Notes: generated by a model from the letters alone, not told the origin. Positions 7,642-16,170 are shown, counted from the stretch's first letter. The stretch is 64,000 bases of DNA from Natronoflexus pectinivorans (GCF_004345615.1 NZ_SLWK01000001.1:124001-188000), one strand, 5' to 3'. A program made the numbers and translations.

Positions 7642-8988
7642 ATGAACAAAACAATACTAATTCTACAAAGAGAATACCTTACCAGGGTAAGAAAAAAGAG
7701 CTTCATCATCATGACCATTCTGGGTCCTTTGCTCTTTGCAGCCATGTTTGTCATTCCGGGGTGGATAGCATCCATTGAAGATCGTGATGAACGGCAAATA
7801 GCCATCATTGACTACACAGGGCTATACGAAGGTCGCATTGATGATACCGAAAGGTTGAAATTCGAATATCTGCCGGTAAATAAAGAGAGTGAACTTAGAA
7901 GCAATTTTTCGACATCAGGATACTATGCCTTTCTTTTAATTGAAGACGATCTCTTGAAAAAGTCAGACGCCATCAGACTTTTTTCTGACGGACAAATCAC
8001 CATGGATGTAAGAGATCACATAACACGGAATCTCCGAGAGTTTCTCAGAAATGAGAAACTCCGCACATACGAAATGGATGGTCTTCATGAGATCATTGCT
8101 GAGGTAAACGATGTACGAGTAAACATTTCCACCCTAAAACTTGGAGAGGACGGCACCGAAAAACATACATCAACAGAAATCGCAATGATTGTAAGTATAT
8201 TTTTCGCGTTCCTCACCTATTTGTTTGTATTTATTTATGGGACACAGGTGCTTCGTGGGGTGATGGAAGAAAAGAGCAACCGCATTGTTGAAGTCATCAT
8301 TTCATCGGTTAAGCCATTTCAGCTAATGCTGGGAAAAATTGGTGGAATTGCATTGGTAGCACTAACCCAGTTTCTTTTATGGGTAGCATTAACCGCTATA
8401 ATTCTTTTTGGTGTAAAAGCTCTGTTCTTTTCAGATTCTCCTATGCCATCCAGAATGGATGGCATAGAGATGACCAGTACAGAGCATCCTGTCGGAGCAG
8501 AAATGGAGAACATCGAATCTGCATTTGCATTCGATCAAATCATGGAATCCATCAACACCATCAACCCGGTTAATACCTTGTTGTTGTTTTTGTTTTACTT
8601 TATTGGCGGATACTTGCTTTACGCAGCACTTTTTGCTGCCATTGGTGCAGCCATCGATAACGAAACAGATTCACAGCAATTCATGCTGCCCATTACCATC
8701 CCCATTATAATTGCTTTATGGGTAGCCATGGCAGGATTCAGAAATCCTCACAGCGACCTGGTTTTTTGGTTTTCGATGATACCGCTTACATCACCCATTG
8801 TGATGATGTCAAGGGTTCCATTCGATGTTCCGGGATGGGAAATTGCCTTATCAATGGTGTTACTTGTGGCAGGTTTTCTGTTTGCCACATGGTTTGCAGC
8901 ACGAATTTATCGCACCGGCATATTGATGTATGGTAAAAAAGTAGATTACAAGGAACTATGGAAATGGTTTAAATATTCTACAAAATAA
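7642..8988 (+). CDS. ABC-2 type permease (NatB-like)
   Basis: A 448-residue membrane subunit. One hydrophobic segment lies at the N-terminus (IIMTILGPLLFAAMFV), then a soluble extracytoplasmic domain of about 150 residues, then about five segments from residue 185 on, including the SFFFAFLTYLFVFIYG-type start and the conserved VMEEKSNRIVEVIISSVKP loop found in this family (COG1668). It pairs with the preceding ATPase. The operon ends at the AT-rich hairpin at 9011-9042. Confidence 0.92.
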   Translation: MNKTILILQREYLTRVRKKSFIIMTILGPLLFAAMFVIPGWIASIEDRDERQIAIIDYTGLYEGRIDDTERLKFEYLPVNKESELRSNFSTSGYYAFLLIEDDLLKKSDAIRLFSDGQITMDVRDHITRNLREFLRNEKLRTYEMDGLHEIIAEVNDVRVNISTLKLGEDGTEKHTSTEIAMIVSIFFAFLTYLFVFIYGTQVLRGVMEEKSNRIVEVIISSVKPFQLMLGKIGGIALVALTQFLLWVALTAIILFGVKALFFSDSPMPSRMDGIEMTSTEHPVGAEMENIESAFAFDQIMESINTINPVNTLLLFLFYFIGGYLLYAALFAAIGAAIDNETDSQQFMLPITIPIIIALWVAMAGFRNPHSDLVFWFSMIPLTSPIVMMSRVPFDVPGWEIALSMVLLVAGFLFATWFAARIYRTGILMYGKKVDYKELWKWFKYSTK

Positions 8989-9010
8989 ACATTCCCCCTC
9001 TATAAAGGTT

Positions 9011-9042
9011 AAACTCAAAGTTATTTTTATAACTTTGAGTTT
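9011..9042 (+). terminator. AT-rich hairpin, probable terminator of the ABC exporter operon
   Basis: AAACTCAAAGTTAT (9011-9024) pairs perfectly with ATAACTTTGAGTTT (9029-9042) across TTTT. The stem is strong in length but poor in GC and has only a weak T tail. The right arm also contains TAACTTTG, which fits the -7 promoter consensus for the next gene, so the element may serve both ends or be an operator. Confidence 0.55.
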
Positions 9043-9079
9043 ATCAATTTATAAAAGAAGTTCAAAGATCAGCCATAAG

Positions 9080-9086
9080 AAGGAGG
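9080..9086 (+). promoter_or_regulatory. Strong Shine-Dalgarno site of ppx
   Basis: AAGGAGG sits 9 nt before the ATG at 9096. Full anti-SD complementarity is unusual here; most genes in this window lack any such site. Confidence 0.7.
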
Positions 9087-9095
9087 CAGTTAAGT

Positions 9096-10034
9096 ATGGA
9101 AAAAACAAGAGTTGCTATAATTGACTTGGGTACCAACACCTTTAATCTTCTTATTACAGAGGTAGATAAAAATTCGTACCGAGTTTTAACAGAGTCCAAA
9201 TATCCTGTAAAACTTGGAGAAGGGGGGATTCACAAAGCAACCATCACTCCCGAAGCAATGAAAAGAGGAGTTGAAGCATTGACTTCACACCTGATAGCCA
9301 TCTCGGAATACCAGGTGGAGAGCATTTTTTGTTTTGCAACTTCGGCCATCAGAAGTGCAACCAATGGAGCTGATTTTGTTCGACGCGTTAAGCAGGAGTT
9401 GGGACTTACAATTCGCGTAATCCCGGGAGACGAGGAGGCACAAACAATTTTTGACGGAGTAAAGCAAGTTGTACCACTGGCCAATTACTACACACTCATC
9501 ATGGATATTGGCGGCGGCAGTGTTGAGTTTATTATTGCCAACAAAAACGGGATAGCCTGGAAAGAGAGTTATAATGTTGGTGTGGCCAGGCTTTTAGAGC
9601 AATTTACTCCTTCCGATCCAATCACCTCCGACCAAGTTAAAAGCATTGAAAAACATCTGTCGTCAAAACTGGAGTCATTATTAAACGCAGTTAAACAGTT
9701 TCCAATATTCAAGGTGGTAGGATCTTCAGGTTCTTTCGACACGTTAGCAGCAATTATAGCTAATCGCGAGTTCCCACTTCTGGATTTGTCAAAAATTACC
9801 ACCTTCAAAATTCATGAACAATTTTTGAAAGATATCCATCAAACCCTGATAACCACCAACGCCGACGAGCGTAGAATAATACCGGGTATGGATAGAGACA
9901 GAGTGGATAACATTGTACCTGCCAGCATCATTGTTCAGTGGGTACTGGGAAAAATAAAACATCAGGAAGTATGGCAATGCTCGTTTGCTTTAAAAGAAGG
10001 AGCCATTCTACAAATAATCAACAGTGAGTTGTAA
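9096..10034 (+). CDS. Ppx/GppA-family exopolyphosphatase / pppGpp phosphatase
   Basis: A 312-residue member of the sugar-kinase/actin fold. The first phosphate loop is IDLGTNTFNLLI (residues 10-21) and the second is MDIGGGSVEFI (about 140-150); the catalytic glutamate region FATSAIRSA lies between. It ends near residue 310, so it has only the two-domain core and not the C-terminal HD and extra domains of E. coli Ppx. Short forms like this hydrolyse polyphosphate or pppGpp; which is not decidable here. Monocistronic, with an unusually good ribosome binding site. Confidence 0.88.
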   Translation: MEKTRVAIIDLGTNTFNLLITEVDKNSYRVLTESKYPVKLGEGGIHKATITPEAMKRGVEALTSHLIAISEYQVESIFCFATSAIRSATNGADFVRRVKQELGLTIRVIPGDEEAQTIFDGVKQVVPLANYYTLIMDIGGGSVEFIIANKNGIAWKESYNVGVARLLEQFTPSDPITSDQVKSIEKHLSSKLESLLNAVKQFPIFKVVGSSGSFDTLAAIIANREFPLLDLSKITTFKIHEQFLKDIHQTLITTNADERRIIPGMDRDRVDNIVPASIIVQWVLGKIKHQEVWQCSFALKEGAILQIINSEL

Positions 10035-10070
10035 AAATTATATTTCAAATTATACCACATCATTTCTTAA

Positions 10071-10118
10071 ACAGATGTATGCACATCTGTTATTCGAATT
10101 CCGCCAGGAATTTCGAAT
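10071..10118 (+). repeat. Two consecutive hairpins between ppx and the NtrC-like regulator
   Basis: ACAGATGT-ATGC-ACATCTGT (10071-10090) is a perfect inverted repeat. It is followed at once by ATTCGAATTCC-GCCA-GGAATTTCGAAT (10092-10118), nearly perfect with one extra T. Neither has a T tail. They could be an operator pair, or the 3' end of the ppx message and the leader of the next. Confidence 0.6.
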
Positions 10119-10141
10119 GTAACGATCAATAAAAACATCTT

Positions 10142-11305
10142 ATGTCCAAAATATTAGTAATTGATGATCAGAAGAGTATCAGAAACACGTTAAAAGAGAT
10201 ACTGGAATACGAAAACAACGAAGTTGATTTGGCAGAAAATGGGCCACAGGGGTTGGAACTGTTTGACAACAACAAATACGACATCATACTATGCGATATA
10301 AAAATGCCGGAAATGGATGGCATTGAAGTATTGCAAAAAGTCATGGAAAAAAGTCAGGAAACTCCCATGATAATGATTTCAGGACATGGGAACATTGATA
10401 CGGCCGTGGATGCCATCAAAAAAGGAGCTTACGATTTTATTGAAAAACCCCTCGATTTAAACCGATTGCTTGTAACCATAAGAAATGCAGTTGAAAGAAA
10501 AGATCTGGTAACAGAAACCAAAGTTTTACGAAGAAAGGTTAGTAAAACCTTCGAAATGGTTGGTGAGTCAGAACCCATCAGACAGGTAAAGGAGATGATC
10601 GACAAAGTGGCGCCAACCGATGCCAGGGTGCTCATAACAGGCAGCAACGGAACCGGAAAAGAATTGGTGGCAAGATGGCTTCACGAGAAAAGCAATCGTG
10701 CACAGGAGCCCTTTGTAGAGGTAAACTGCGCAGCAATTCCATCTGAACTCATCGAAAGTGAACTTTTTGGTCACGAAAAAGGAGCATTTACCTCAGCAGT
10801 AAAACAGCGTAAAGGAAAATTTGAACAGGCACATGGTGGCACCATCTTTTTGGATGAAATCGGAGACATGAGTCTGGCTGCTCAGGCAAAAGTATTAAGA
10901 GCATTACAGGAGAATGTGATCTCGAGAGTAGGAAGTGATAAAGATATAAAGGTAGATGTTAGAGTTTTGGCAGCTACCAATAAAAATCTACAGGAAGAGA
11001 TCAGGCAGGGAAATTTCAGGGAAGATCTTTTTCATCGATTAAGCGTTATCATTATTCATGTTCCGGCGCTAAATGAACGAAAAGAAGACATCCCGCTGCT
11101 TACTGAACACTTTAACACACTCATTTCAGAAGAGTTGGGAGTTGCCAAAAGGGAGTTTGATCAATCGGCTCTGGATGCATTACAGGAAATCTCCTGGACA
11201 GGAAACATACGTGAATTCAGAAATGTAATTGAACGACTCATCATTCTTTGTAACAACACCATCACAAGCAAAGAGGTGAAGGCTTATGCTACGCCGGTTT
11301 GGTAA
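10142..11305 (+). CDS. NtrC-like response regulator with AAA+ domain, no Fis-type DNA-binding domain
   Basis: A 387-residue protein. The receiver domain (1-120) has D52 as phosphorylation site in LCDIKMPEMDG. The AAA+ domain follows, with Walker A GSNGTGKE (167-174), a Walker B-type LDEIGDMS and the R-finger region FREDLFHRL. The sigma54-contact loop reads GAFTSA (214-219) rather than GAFTGA. The protein ends 15 residues or so after the ENIREF-type segment, so the usual C-terminal Fis helix-turn-helix is absent. Such short forms are common in Bacteroidota. What it activates, and whether it uses sigma54, is uncertain. No partner kinase is adjacent. Confidence 0.88.
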   Translation: MSKILVIDDQKSIRNTLKEILEYENNEVDLAENGPQGLELFDNNKYDIILCDIKMPEMDGIEVLQKVMEKSQETPMIMISGHGNIDTAVDAIKKGAYDFIEKPLDLNRLLVTIRNAVERKDLVTETKVLRRKVSKTFEMVGESEPIRQVKEMIDKVAPTDARVLITGSNGTGKELVARWLHEKSNRAQEPFVEVNCAAIPSELIESELFGHEKGAFTSAVKQRKGKFEQAHGGTIFLDEIGDMSLAAQAKVLRALQENVISRVGSDKDIKVDVRVLAATNKNLQEEIRQGNFREDLFHRLSVIIIHVPALNERKEDIPLLTEHFNTLISEELGVAKREFDQSALDALQEISWTGNIREFRNVIERLIILCNNTITSKEVKAYATPVW

Positions 11306-11393
11306 CAAATCGGATTGGCAGTCTCACTGAAACACCTGAAAAGTTGCTCAGTATTTCATCCTAAAGGACTGGATAAATCCATTGGCAAAAACC

Positions 11394-12416
11394 TTACTCA
11401 TCATCAGGTTTCTCTTTCGTCGCATCCGGATCAAAAAGGTAAGCACCAATCATGTATATATCATTTAACCCATTTCCGGGCCCAAGGCCTGTGCGCTTAA
11501 AATAAGAGTAATTCATTTGCCGCGAAGTACGTACATGAGGTACCCGGCGATTACTTGAAAAAAACAAGAAGCGTCCATCGGGCGAAATAGAAGGGAAATG
11601 CTCATTATCTGAACCATTGATTACCTCACCCATATTATGAGCCGGACCCCAGGTTCCGTCATCATTCCGAAATGTAATGTAAAGATCGAATCCGCCATTT
11701 CCACCGGGTCGATTTGAGGCGAAGATCATATATCGGCCATCTGGAGAAACCACCGGAGAGAAATCAGCAAAATCGCTAAGTAAATGGCTTGCAACTTTTG
11801 ATGGTTGGCCAAAACCACTACCATCAAAAGATGAAACATAAATATTAGTGGCCATCAAATCATAGGTGACAAGAGAACTTCCATAATCGGCATGAAAATA
11901 TAACTCTCCGGTATTGGTTTTGGAAGGATGACGTTCATGACGATCCAAATTAAAAACAACCGGAATGGCTTCACCCCAATCATTTCCATCTTTTTCTACA
12001 TACCAGATATTCCAAACATCGGATCTCCCGCCCTCTTCAACCGGACGGGTTGAAGAGAAATACAAACGTGTTCCGCACGCCGTAATAAAAGGATCTGTAT
12101 CATTATATAATCCTGAAAATGTCACCACCTCCGGGTATCGCCAAACACTCGACTCAAAACGGATATATACAATGGCAAAAGTTTCGTTTCGATGGTTGAT
12201 GGTAAAATAGAATTGATGATAATCGGGAGTAAAAACACCTCCGGTTTCATCCAAACCAGTGGAGATCAAACCAGATGCCAATAATCTGGGGATTTCCGGT
12301 GCCTCGTCAGGCAACAAAAAAGCCGAAGGATCACCATCGTAACGAATCTGCCCCTTACTTTCATTAATAAACGAGAAGAAAAACAGACAACCAGCTATAA
12401 GAAAAAACCTAATCAT
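11394..12416 (-). CDS. Secreted PD40/WD40-like beta-propeller protein
   Basis: A 340-residue protein with a signal peptide (FFLIAGCLFFFSFINES, cleavage near SKG-Q). Repeated blades of the PD40 type follow: PFITACGTRLYFSSTRP, FSPVVSPDGRYMIFASNRPGG and FPSISPDGRFLFFSSNR, each with the SPDG-x-x-hhF-S-S/N-R pattern of TolB-like propellers. Bacteroidota carry many such proteins next to OmpA or TonB-linked systems, but no such partner lies here. The function is unknown; protein or glycan binding in the periplasm or on the surface is likely. It converges on the NtrC-like gene. Confidence 0.82.
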   Translation of the reverse strand: MIRFFLIAGCLFFFSFINESKGQIRYDGDPSAFLLPDEAPEIPRLLASGLISTGLDETGGVFTPDYHQFYFTINHRNETFAIVYIRFESSVWRYPEVVTFSGLYNDTDPFITACGTRLYFSSTRPVEEGGRSDVWNIWYVEKDGNDWGEAIPVVFNLDRHERHPSKTNTGELYFHADYGSSLVTYDLMATNIYVSSFDGSGFGQPSKVASHLLSDFADFSPVVSPDGRYMIFASNRPGGNGGFDLYITFRNDDGTWGPAHNMGEVINGSDNEHFPSISPDGRFLFFSSNRRVPHVRTSRQMNYSYFKRTGLGPGNGLNDIYMIGAYLFDPDATKEKPDDE

Positions 12417-12755
12417 AATTACAAATTTCGCCCCACAAAACTTGCGAACTCAGCCATCCGGGCACATCCAAAATCAATAGTAAAGATAATAATATTTTAC
12501 GACAACAAACATTCATCAAACAAAAACAGACACGATATCATCAACAAAAAATCAGCCATAATGCTGAAAAACATTAAAAAAGAGATCGTTTACAAATATT
12601 TTTTTTATACTTTCATCCCTAAATTTTAGAGATTTGGATGTTAAGCATTTCCCGTAAACGGAAATGCTGTATGGATCATAAATGAAATATATTCCTGCAT
12701 CTTAAATCTCTTCTCGATCAAATCAAAGTAACCAATTAGAGTCGATAGATCATTA
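12417..12755 (+). other. Non-coding stretch between the propeller gene and the hydF operon
   Basis: AT-rich DNA with no open frame. It holds one hairpin, AGCATTTCC (12644-12652) with GGAAATGCT (12660-12668), with no T tail. It must carry the promoters of both divergent genes, but I see no TAnnTTTG box that stands out. Confidence 0.5.
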
Positions 12756-13304
12756 ATGAAAAACACAATTACTTTCAAATACGATCTGATAGAGACCGGC
12801 AAAGCAGGAGGTTACTTCATTTACAAAAAGAAGAAACTCCAGTTTGAAGCCTTAAATGCCAGCAATCCGTTAGGCGACTTGCTCAAATCCATGGTCGATT
12901 TGGTTCAAACTCCGGCTCATTTATGGGGAGAGGAAAACAGCGCCGGTGTTGAATGGTATTGCGACAACTGTGTATTTACCATGGAGTTCTCATCGCTTGA
13001 TGGAGAAACCATAGATTTTTCTTTAATCAGAAACACCAATGCCTTTGAAGAGAACAATCAACCCGAAGAGGTTATTGAGGGATCGATTCCATTAAAATCA
13101 TTTTATCATACCATCATCAAAGAACTTGATGGGCTCATCAAACGCAAAGGTCTTCTGAACTATGCCCAGTTGTGGCAAAAAGATGAATTCCCTCTTACCT
13201 ACTTTCTTATTTTGAAAAAATATCTCATAACCTGGAAAATCTGGACTGCCTCCATGGAGGAATCTGATATTCTGGAGAGTGAATTTATGATGGTGCTTAG
13301 CTAA
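12756..13304 (+). CDS. Uncharacterised protein in operon with hydF
   Basis: A 182-residue soluble protein without signal peptide or membrane segment. I recognise no family. It has an acidic, aromatic-rich middle (EWYCDNCVFTMEF with a CxxC pair at about residues 70-73) and a C-terminal half with helical, hydrophobic segments. It ends 10 bp before hydF, so the two are surely cotranscribed. The CxxC is isolated and could bind metal, but no second pair is present. A role in hydrogenase maturation is possible from position only. Confidence 0.75.
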   Translation: MKNTITFKYDLIETGKAGGYFIYKKKKLQFEALNASNPLGDLLKSMVDLVQTPAHLWGEENSAGVEWYCDNCVFTMEFSSLDGETIDFSLIRNTNAFEENNQPEEVIEGSIPLKSFYHTIIKELDGLIKRKGLLNYAQLWQKDEFPLTYFLILKKYLITWKIWTASMEESDILESEFMMVLS

Positions 13305-13314
13305 AAAACTCATT

Positions 13315-14505
13315 ATGGCCAGAGACAGAAAACCTCATATTGCCTTTTTCGGACGACGAAACAATGGCAAGAGCACGCTGATAAACTGTCTCACTCAACA
13401 AGACATAGCCATTGTCTCTCCCATTGCAGGTACAACCACCGACCCGGTTAAAAAATCAATGGAAATTGCAGGCGTAGGACCTGCCATTTTAATCGATACT
13501 GCCGGAATTGACGATACCGGAGAACTTGGCGAAAAACGTGTAACAAAAAGCCTGCGAATACTCGATCAAATAGATTTAGCCATCCTGATTGTAACAAATA
13601 ACCAACTGGAGAACTGGGAATTTGATCTAGCTGAAAAATTCACACAAAGAGGTGTGCCGTTCATCGTGGTGCATAATAAAAAAGATATTGAGCCGGCCAG
13701 CCAAAAGACAAAAAACTCATACAAGGAAATCGGCGCCAAATTTTTTCTGGAATTTTCAGCTGGCGAAGACACTGTAGAAATCAATAATTGCATAAGAAAC
13801 GCCATTCCCGAAACAGCCTGGTCTAATCCGACCCTTTTGGGCGACATCATCGCACCAAAAGATATAGTAATGCTCATTACACCCATAGATACTGAAGCAC
13901 CAGAGGGGCGAATGATTTTACCCCAGGTTCAGACCATCAGGGATGTTTTGGACAATCATGCCATCAATATTGTTTTAAAAGAGAGTGAAGTTGAACATTT
14001 CCTCAGAACTACCGGCGTCAAACCAAAACTGGCTGTCACAGACAGCCAGTTGTTCGGGAAAATAGATAAAATCATTCCGAATGAAATCCTTCTAACGGGT
14101 TTTAGCATTTTACTGGCTCGTTTCAGAGGCGATTTTGAAGCTTATAAAAAAGGGACACCTTATCTTGATAAACTTCGAGATGGCGACAAAGTTCTCATTC
14201 TGGAGTCGTGCACGCATCACTCAACCTGCGATGACATTGGACGGGTGAAAATCCCCCGGTGGCTAAAAAACCACATAAAAGGGGAAATTCATTTCGATAT
14301 AGTAGCCGGGTTGGACAACATTCCACAACCTATTAATCAATATGCCATCGTCATCCAATGCGGTGGCTGCATGATTACCCGTCGTCAACTGCAAAACCGA
14401 CTGCGACCGGCCATCGAAGCCGACATTCCGGTCACCAATTACGGCATGGCCATTGCCTGGATGAAGGGAATTTATAATAGAGCCATGCAACCATTTAATC
14501 TTTGA
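13315..14505 (+). CDS. hydF: [FeFe]-hydrogenase H-cluster maturation GTPase HydF
   Basis: A 396-residue scaffold and GTPase that assembles the diiron subcluster for HydA. The G1 loop is GRRNNGKST (13-21), G3 is DTAGIDD, and G4 is HNKKD. The C-terminal cluster-binding part has C299-x-H301 (CTHH) and C349-x-x-C352 (CGGCM), the expected spacing for the HydF 4Fe-4S site. Its partners HydE, HydG and the hydrogenase are not in this window, so they must be elsewhere. Transcribed with the unknown 182-residue gene. Confidence 0.95.
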   Translation: MARDRKPHIAFFGRRNNGKSTLINCLTQQDIAIVSPIAGTTTDPVKKSMEIAGVGPAILIDTAGIDDTGELGEKRVTKSLRILDQIDLAILIVTNNQLENWEFDLAEKFTQRGVPFIVVHNKKDIEPASQKTKNSYKEIGAKFFLEFSAGEDTVEINNCIRNAIPETAWSNPTLLGDIIAPKDIVMLITPIDTEAPEGRMILPQVQTIRDVLDNHAINIVLKESEVEHFLRTTGVKPKLAVTDSQLFGKIDKIIPNEILLTGFSILLARFRGDFEAYKKGTPYLDKLRDGDKVLILESCTHHSTCDDIGRVKIPRWLKNHIKGEIHFDIVAGLDNIPQPINQYAIVIQCGGCMITRRQLQNRLRPAIEADIPVTNYGMAIAWMKGIYNRAMQPFNL

Positions 14506-14540
14506 CGCAACCTTTTTTTGCCATTTGCATCTATATCTCA

Positions 14541-14690
14541 ATAGATCGTTAGTCCCGAATATCTCGGGATTAGATTATTAGATATAAGTAAGCTTTTTAT
14601 TTTCAACTGATTGGGCAGCACCACGGCGGATTCGTAAAGGCCTGGTAATTAGGGAAATAAAAAAGATTAACGAACTGCTATATATCTTGT
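14541..14690 (+). repeat. Dispersed intergenic repeat R2, copy 1
   Basis: This stretch matches 30048-30225 in the same orientation: both start CAATAGATCGTTAG, carry ATTATTAGAT, a CCCG...CGGGATTAGA hairpin, AAGTAAG, CAACTGAT, and end AATAAAAAAGATTAACGAAC. No open frame. It looks like a decayed non-coding element; each copy lies beside one of the shared 5' leaders described below. Confidence 0.65.
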
Positions 14691-14711
14691 AATCCATTTA
14701 AGTAAAGCCAT

Positions 14712-14755
14712 GAGAGGAGTCCCAGGTATCGAGTCAAACCTGATGAGTCTCCCTC
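14712..14755 (+). other. Imperfect hairpin upstream of the shared leader
   Basis: GAGAGGAGTC pairs with GAGTCTCCCTC around an inner CAGGT/ACCTG stem (14723-14727 with 14738-14742). It is found only at this copy of the leader, so it may be part of the longer 5' region or a separate relic. Confidence 0.4.
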
Positions 14756-14813
14756 GCTCACCCCTAACCCCGTTGGGCTGAAGTATCGGAAGTCATTAAA
14801 AATTTAAATCATA

Positions 14814-14908
14814 ACCATATGAAACGAGCCATGAGAACCAATTCTCACACAGGGGTATGACTACTATGGCGAGTTCCATGTGGCAACTTAAAAACAAATT
14901 ATAGACAC
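14814..14908 (+). promoter_or_regulatory. Shared structured 5' leader, copy A
   Basis: This 95-nt stretch ends at the ATG of the lipoprotein gene and recurs before two other exported-protein genes (copies B and C). Predicted fold: outer helix CCATATG/CATGTGG, AAC/GTT, a tandem GA/GA internal loop, GCCAT/ATGGC, enclosing the hairpin TGAGAA-CCAA-TTCTCA and a conserved CACACAGG...ATGACTA segment. The last conserved block is AAACAAATTATAGACAC before ATG. The helices covary with copy C. It reads as a cis-acting RNA element of unknown type. Confidence 0.7.
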
Positions 14909-15712
14909 ATGAAAACCCATTTTGCAATTATCTTATTAGCAGCAACATTTACATTCATCAGTTGCTCCAAAGACGAAGAAAAAGAGACTACGTCTGATGA
15001 AAAAATCTCTTTAACTACTGTTAAAAGCAGCAACAGCGATTTTTTTAATATTAAAAACAACTCTTCAGGAGCCACAAGCGACCCATTTGAAATACTTGAA
15101 GTTAGTTTTGAGGACGGTTTAATAAAAATCACTGTTGGTTACTCCGGGGGATGCGAAACTCATCATTTCACCCTAACCTGGGACGAAATGATGCGCAGCA
15201 GTAACCCCCCAATTATGCACCTGATACTTACCCACGACGCCAACAACGACTTCTGCGATGCATATATAACGGAAACTCTATACTTTCCCTTGGAAAACAT
15301 TCTGGACTCCATAATGATCACCAATGTTTCGATCAACGCGTATAGTGGATACAATCCTTCCGATTCAGTAATTTGGACAGGAGACGGGTATGATTTTGAT
15401 TTTGAAGAGAGCTACAACTGCAACTTTGTTGTAACGGCACAATCTGTAATTTGCGGAAACGGACTATACGACAATTTGTGGTTTGCAGTTGATGACAGCG
15501 TTTATGCAGGTTACGGAAACTATCATTTTCACAAATACCTACAACCTGTTGCCATTGATGATGCAATTTCTGAATTCATTCCTGTTGAAGGAAAACAATA
15601 CATTATTGGAGTAATAGTAAAGGAGGAGCATAAATATCTATATGAACCGGTTTGCCTGGCCTATGTAGGCCCTTCTGTTCCGGTGAAGATTTTATGTATT
15701 GAAGAGTATTGA
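14909..15712 (+). CDS. Secreted lipoprotein of unknown function
   Basis: A 267-residue protein with a lipoprotein signal (ILLAATFTFISC, lipid Cys at about 20) followed by the Ser/Asp/Lys-rich linker typical of surface lipoproteins. The rest is beta-rich with several Cys (GGCETHHF, NDFCDAY, NCNFVV, SVICG, EPVCLAY) that could form disulfides. I know no named family. It stands alone behind the shared leader and a long non-coding stretch. Confidence 0.75.
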   Translation: MKTHFAIILLAATFTFISCSKDEEKETTSDEKISLTTVKSSNSDFFNIKNNSSGATSDPFEILEVSFEDGLIKITVGYSGGCETHHFTLTWDEMMRSSNPPIMHLILTHDANNDFCDAYITETLYFPLENILDSIMITNVSINAYSGYNPSDSVIWTGDGYDFDFEESYNCNFVVTAQSVICGNGLYDNLWFAVDDSVYAGYGNYHFHKYLQPVAIDDAISEFIPVEGKQYIIGVIVKEEHKYLYEPVCLAYVGPSVPVKILCIEEY

Positions 15713-15782
15713 ATTAATCGAAATGTCACACTTATGCTTGCCTTTCCTGAAAAACACGGTTAAACATCCTCCTATATAAGAA

Positions 15783-15820
15783 TATCAGAAAGCTTTTTGG
15801 GAACAAAAAGTTTTCTGATA
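15783..15820 (+). repeat. Long inverted repeat after the lipoprotein gene
   Basis: TATCAGAAAGCTTTTT pairs with AAAAAGTTTTCTGATA around GGGAAC, with one mismatch. It lies 70 bp after the stop codon and could end the transcript, but no T run follows the stem. Confidence 0.5.
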
Positions 15821-15839
15821 CTTCATCAAGCACTGTTAA

Positions 15840-16170
15840 ATTAACAATAGGGTCTGCTGAAAAAGTCTGCAGACCAATATTATATTTCTTTTGTCCTCAA
15901 GCCGGACGGGCTCTTACTTTTTTTACTCATTTTGTGTTTTCCTTTTAAGGTATTGCGTGATCCGCTTCGCTCCGCACCAGCAAAAAAAAGTAAGCAAAAA
16001 ATGCCGCCGCTGCTGAAAAATTGCCTAAATATCAATCTGCCAGGCTAAAATCTGCGAACTCGCTACGCTCAAACAACGCATATTTTTACGCCTGTCACAT
16101 TGATATTCTTAACGGCATTTTTCAAAGGCGGAAGATTCCATTATTTCAAGCTTTTTCAATGCACGTAAAT
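15840..16170 (+). repeat. Non-coding region with large imperfect inverted repeat
   Basis: No credible gene. TTACTTTTTTTAC (about 15913) faces AAAAAAAGTAAG (about 15984), and AAAAATGCCG/TTGCC...ATATCAAT (about 15995-16035) faces ATTGATAT...CGGCATTTTT (about 16101-16127). The layout resembles decayed Bacteroidota intergenic repeats. The short open frame at 16021-16203 lies across it and is not convincing. Confidence 0.5.

Noticed and set aside
9030-9037. TAACTTTG as the ppx promoter
   Set aside because: It fits TAnnTTTG but is wholly inside the perfect hairpin arm that likely ends the upstream operon, and no -33 TTG is at the right distance; kept only as a note.
14700-14820. A tRNA or other known small RNA before the lipoprotein gene
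   Set aside because: The hairpin at 14712-14755 has no cloverleaf around it, no T-loop sequence and no CCA position.
14821-14880. Group II intron domain V as an explanation of the shared leader
   Set aside because: GAGCC and a GA-rich hairpin recall domain V, but the GCCAT strand pairs with ATGGC further on, the bulge and AGC triad are absent, and no intron protein or other domains are near.
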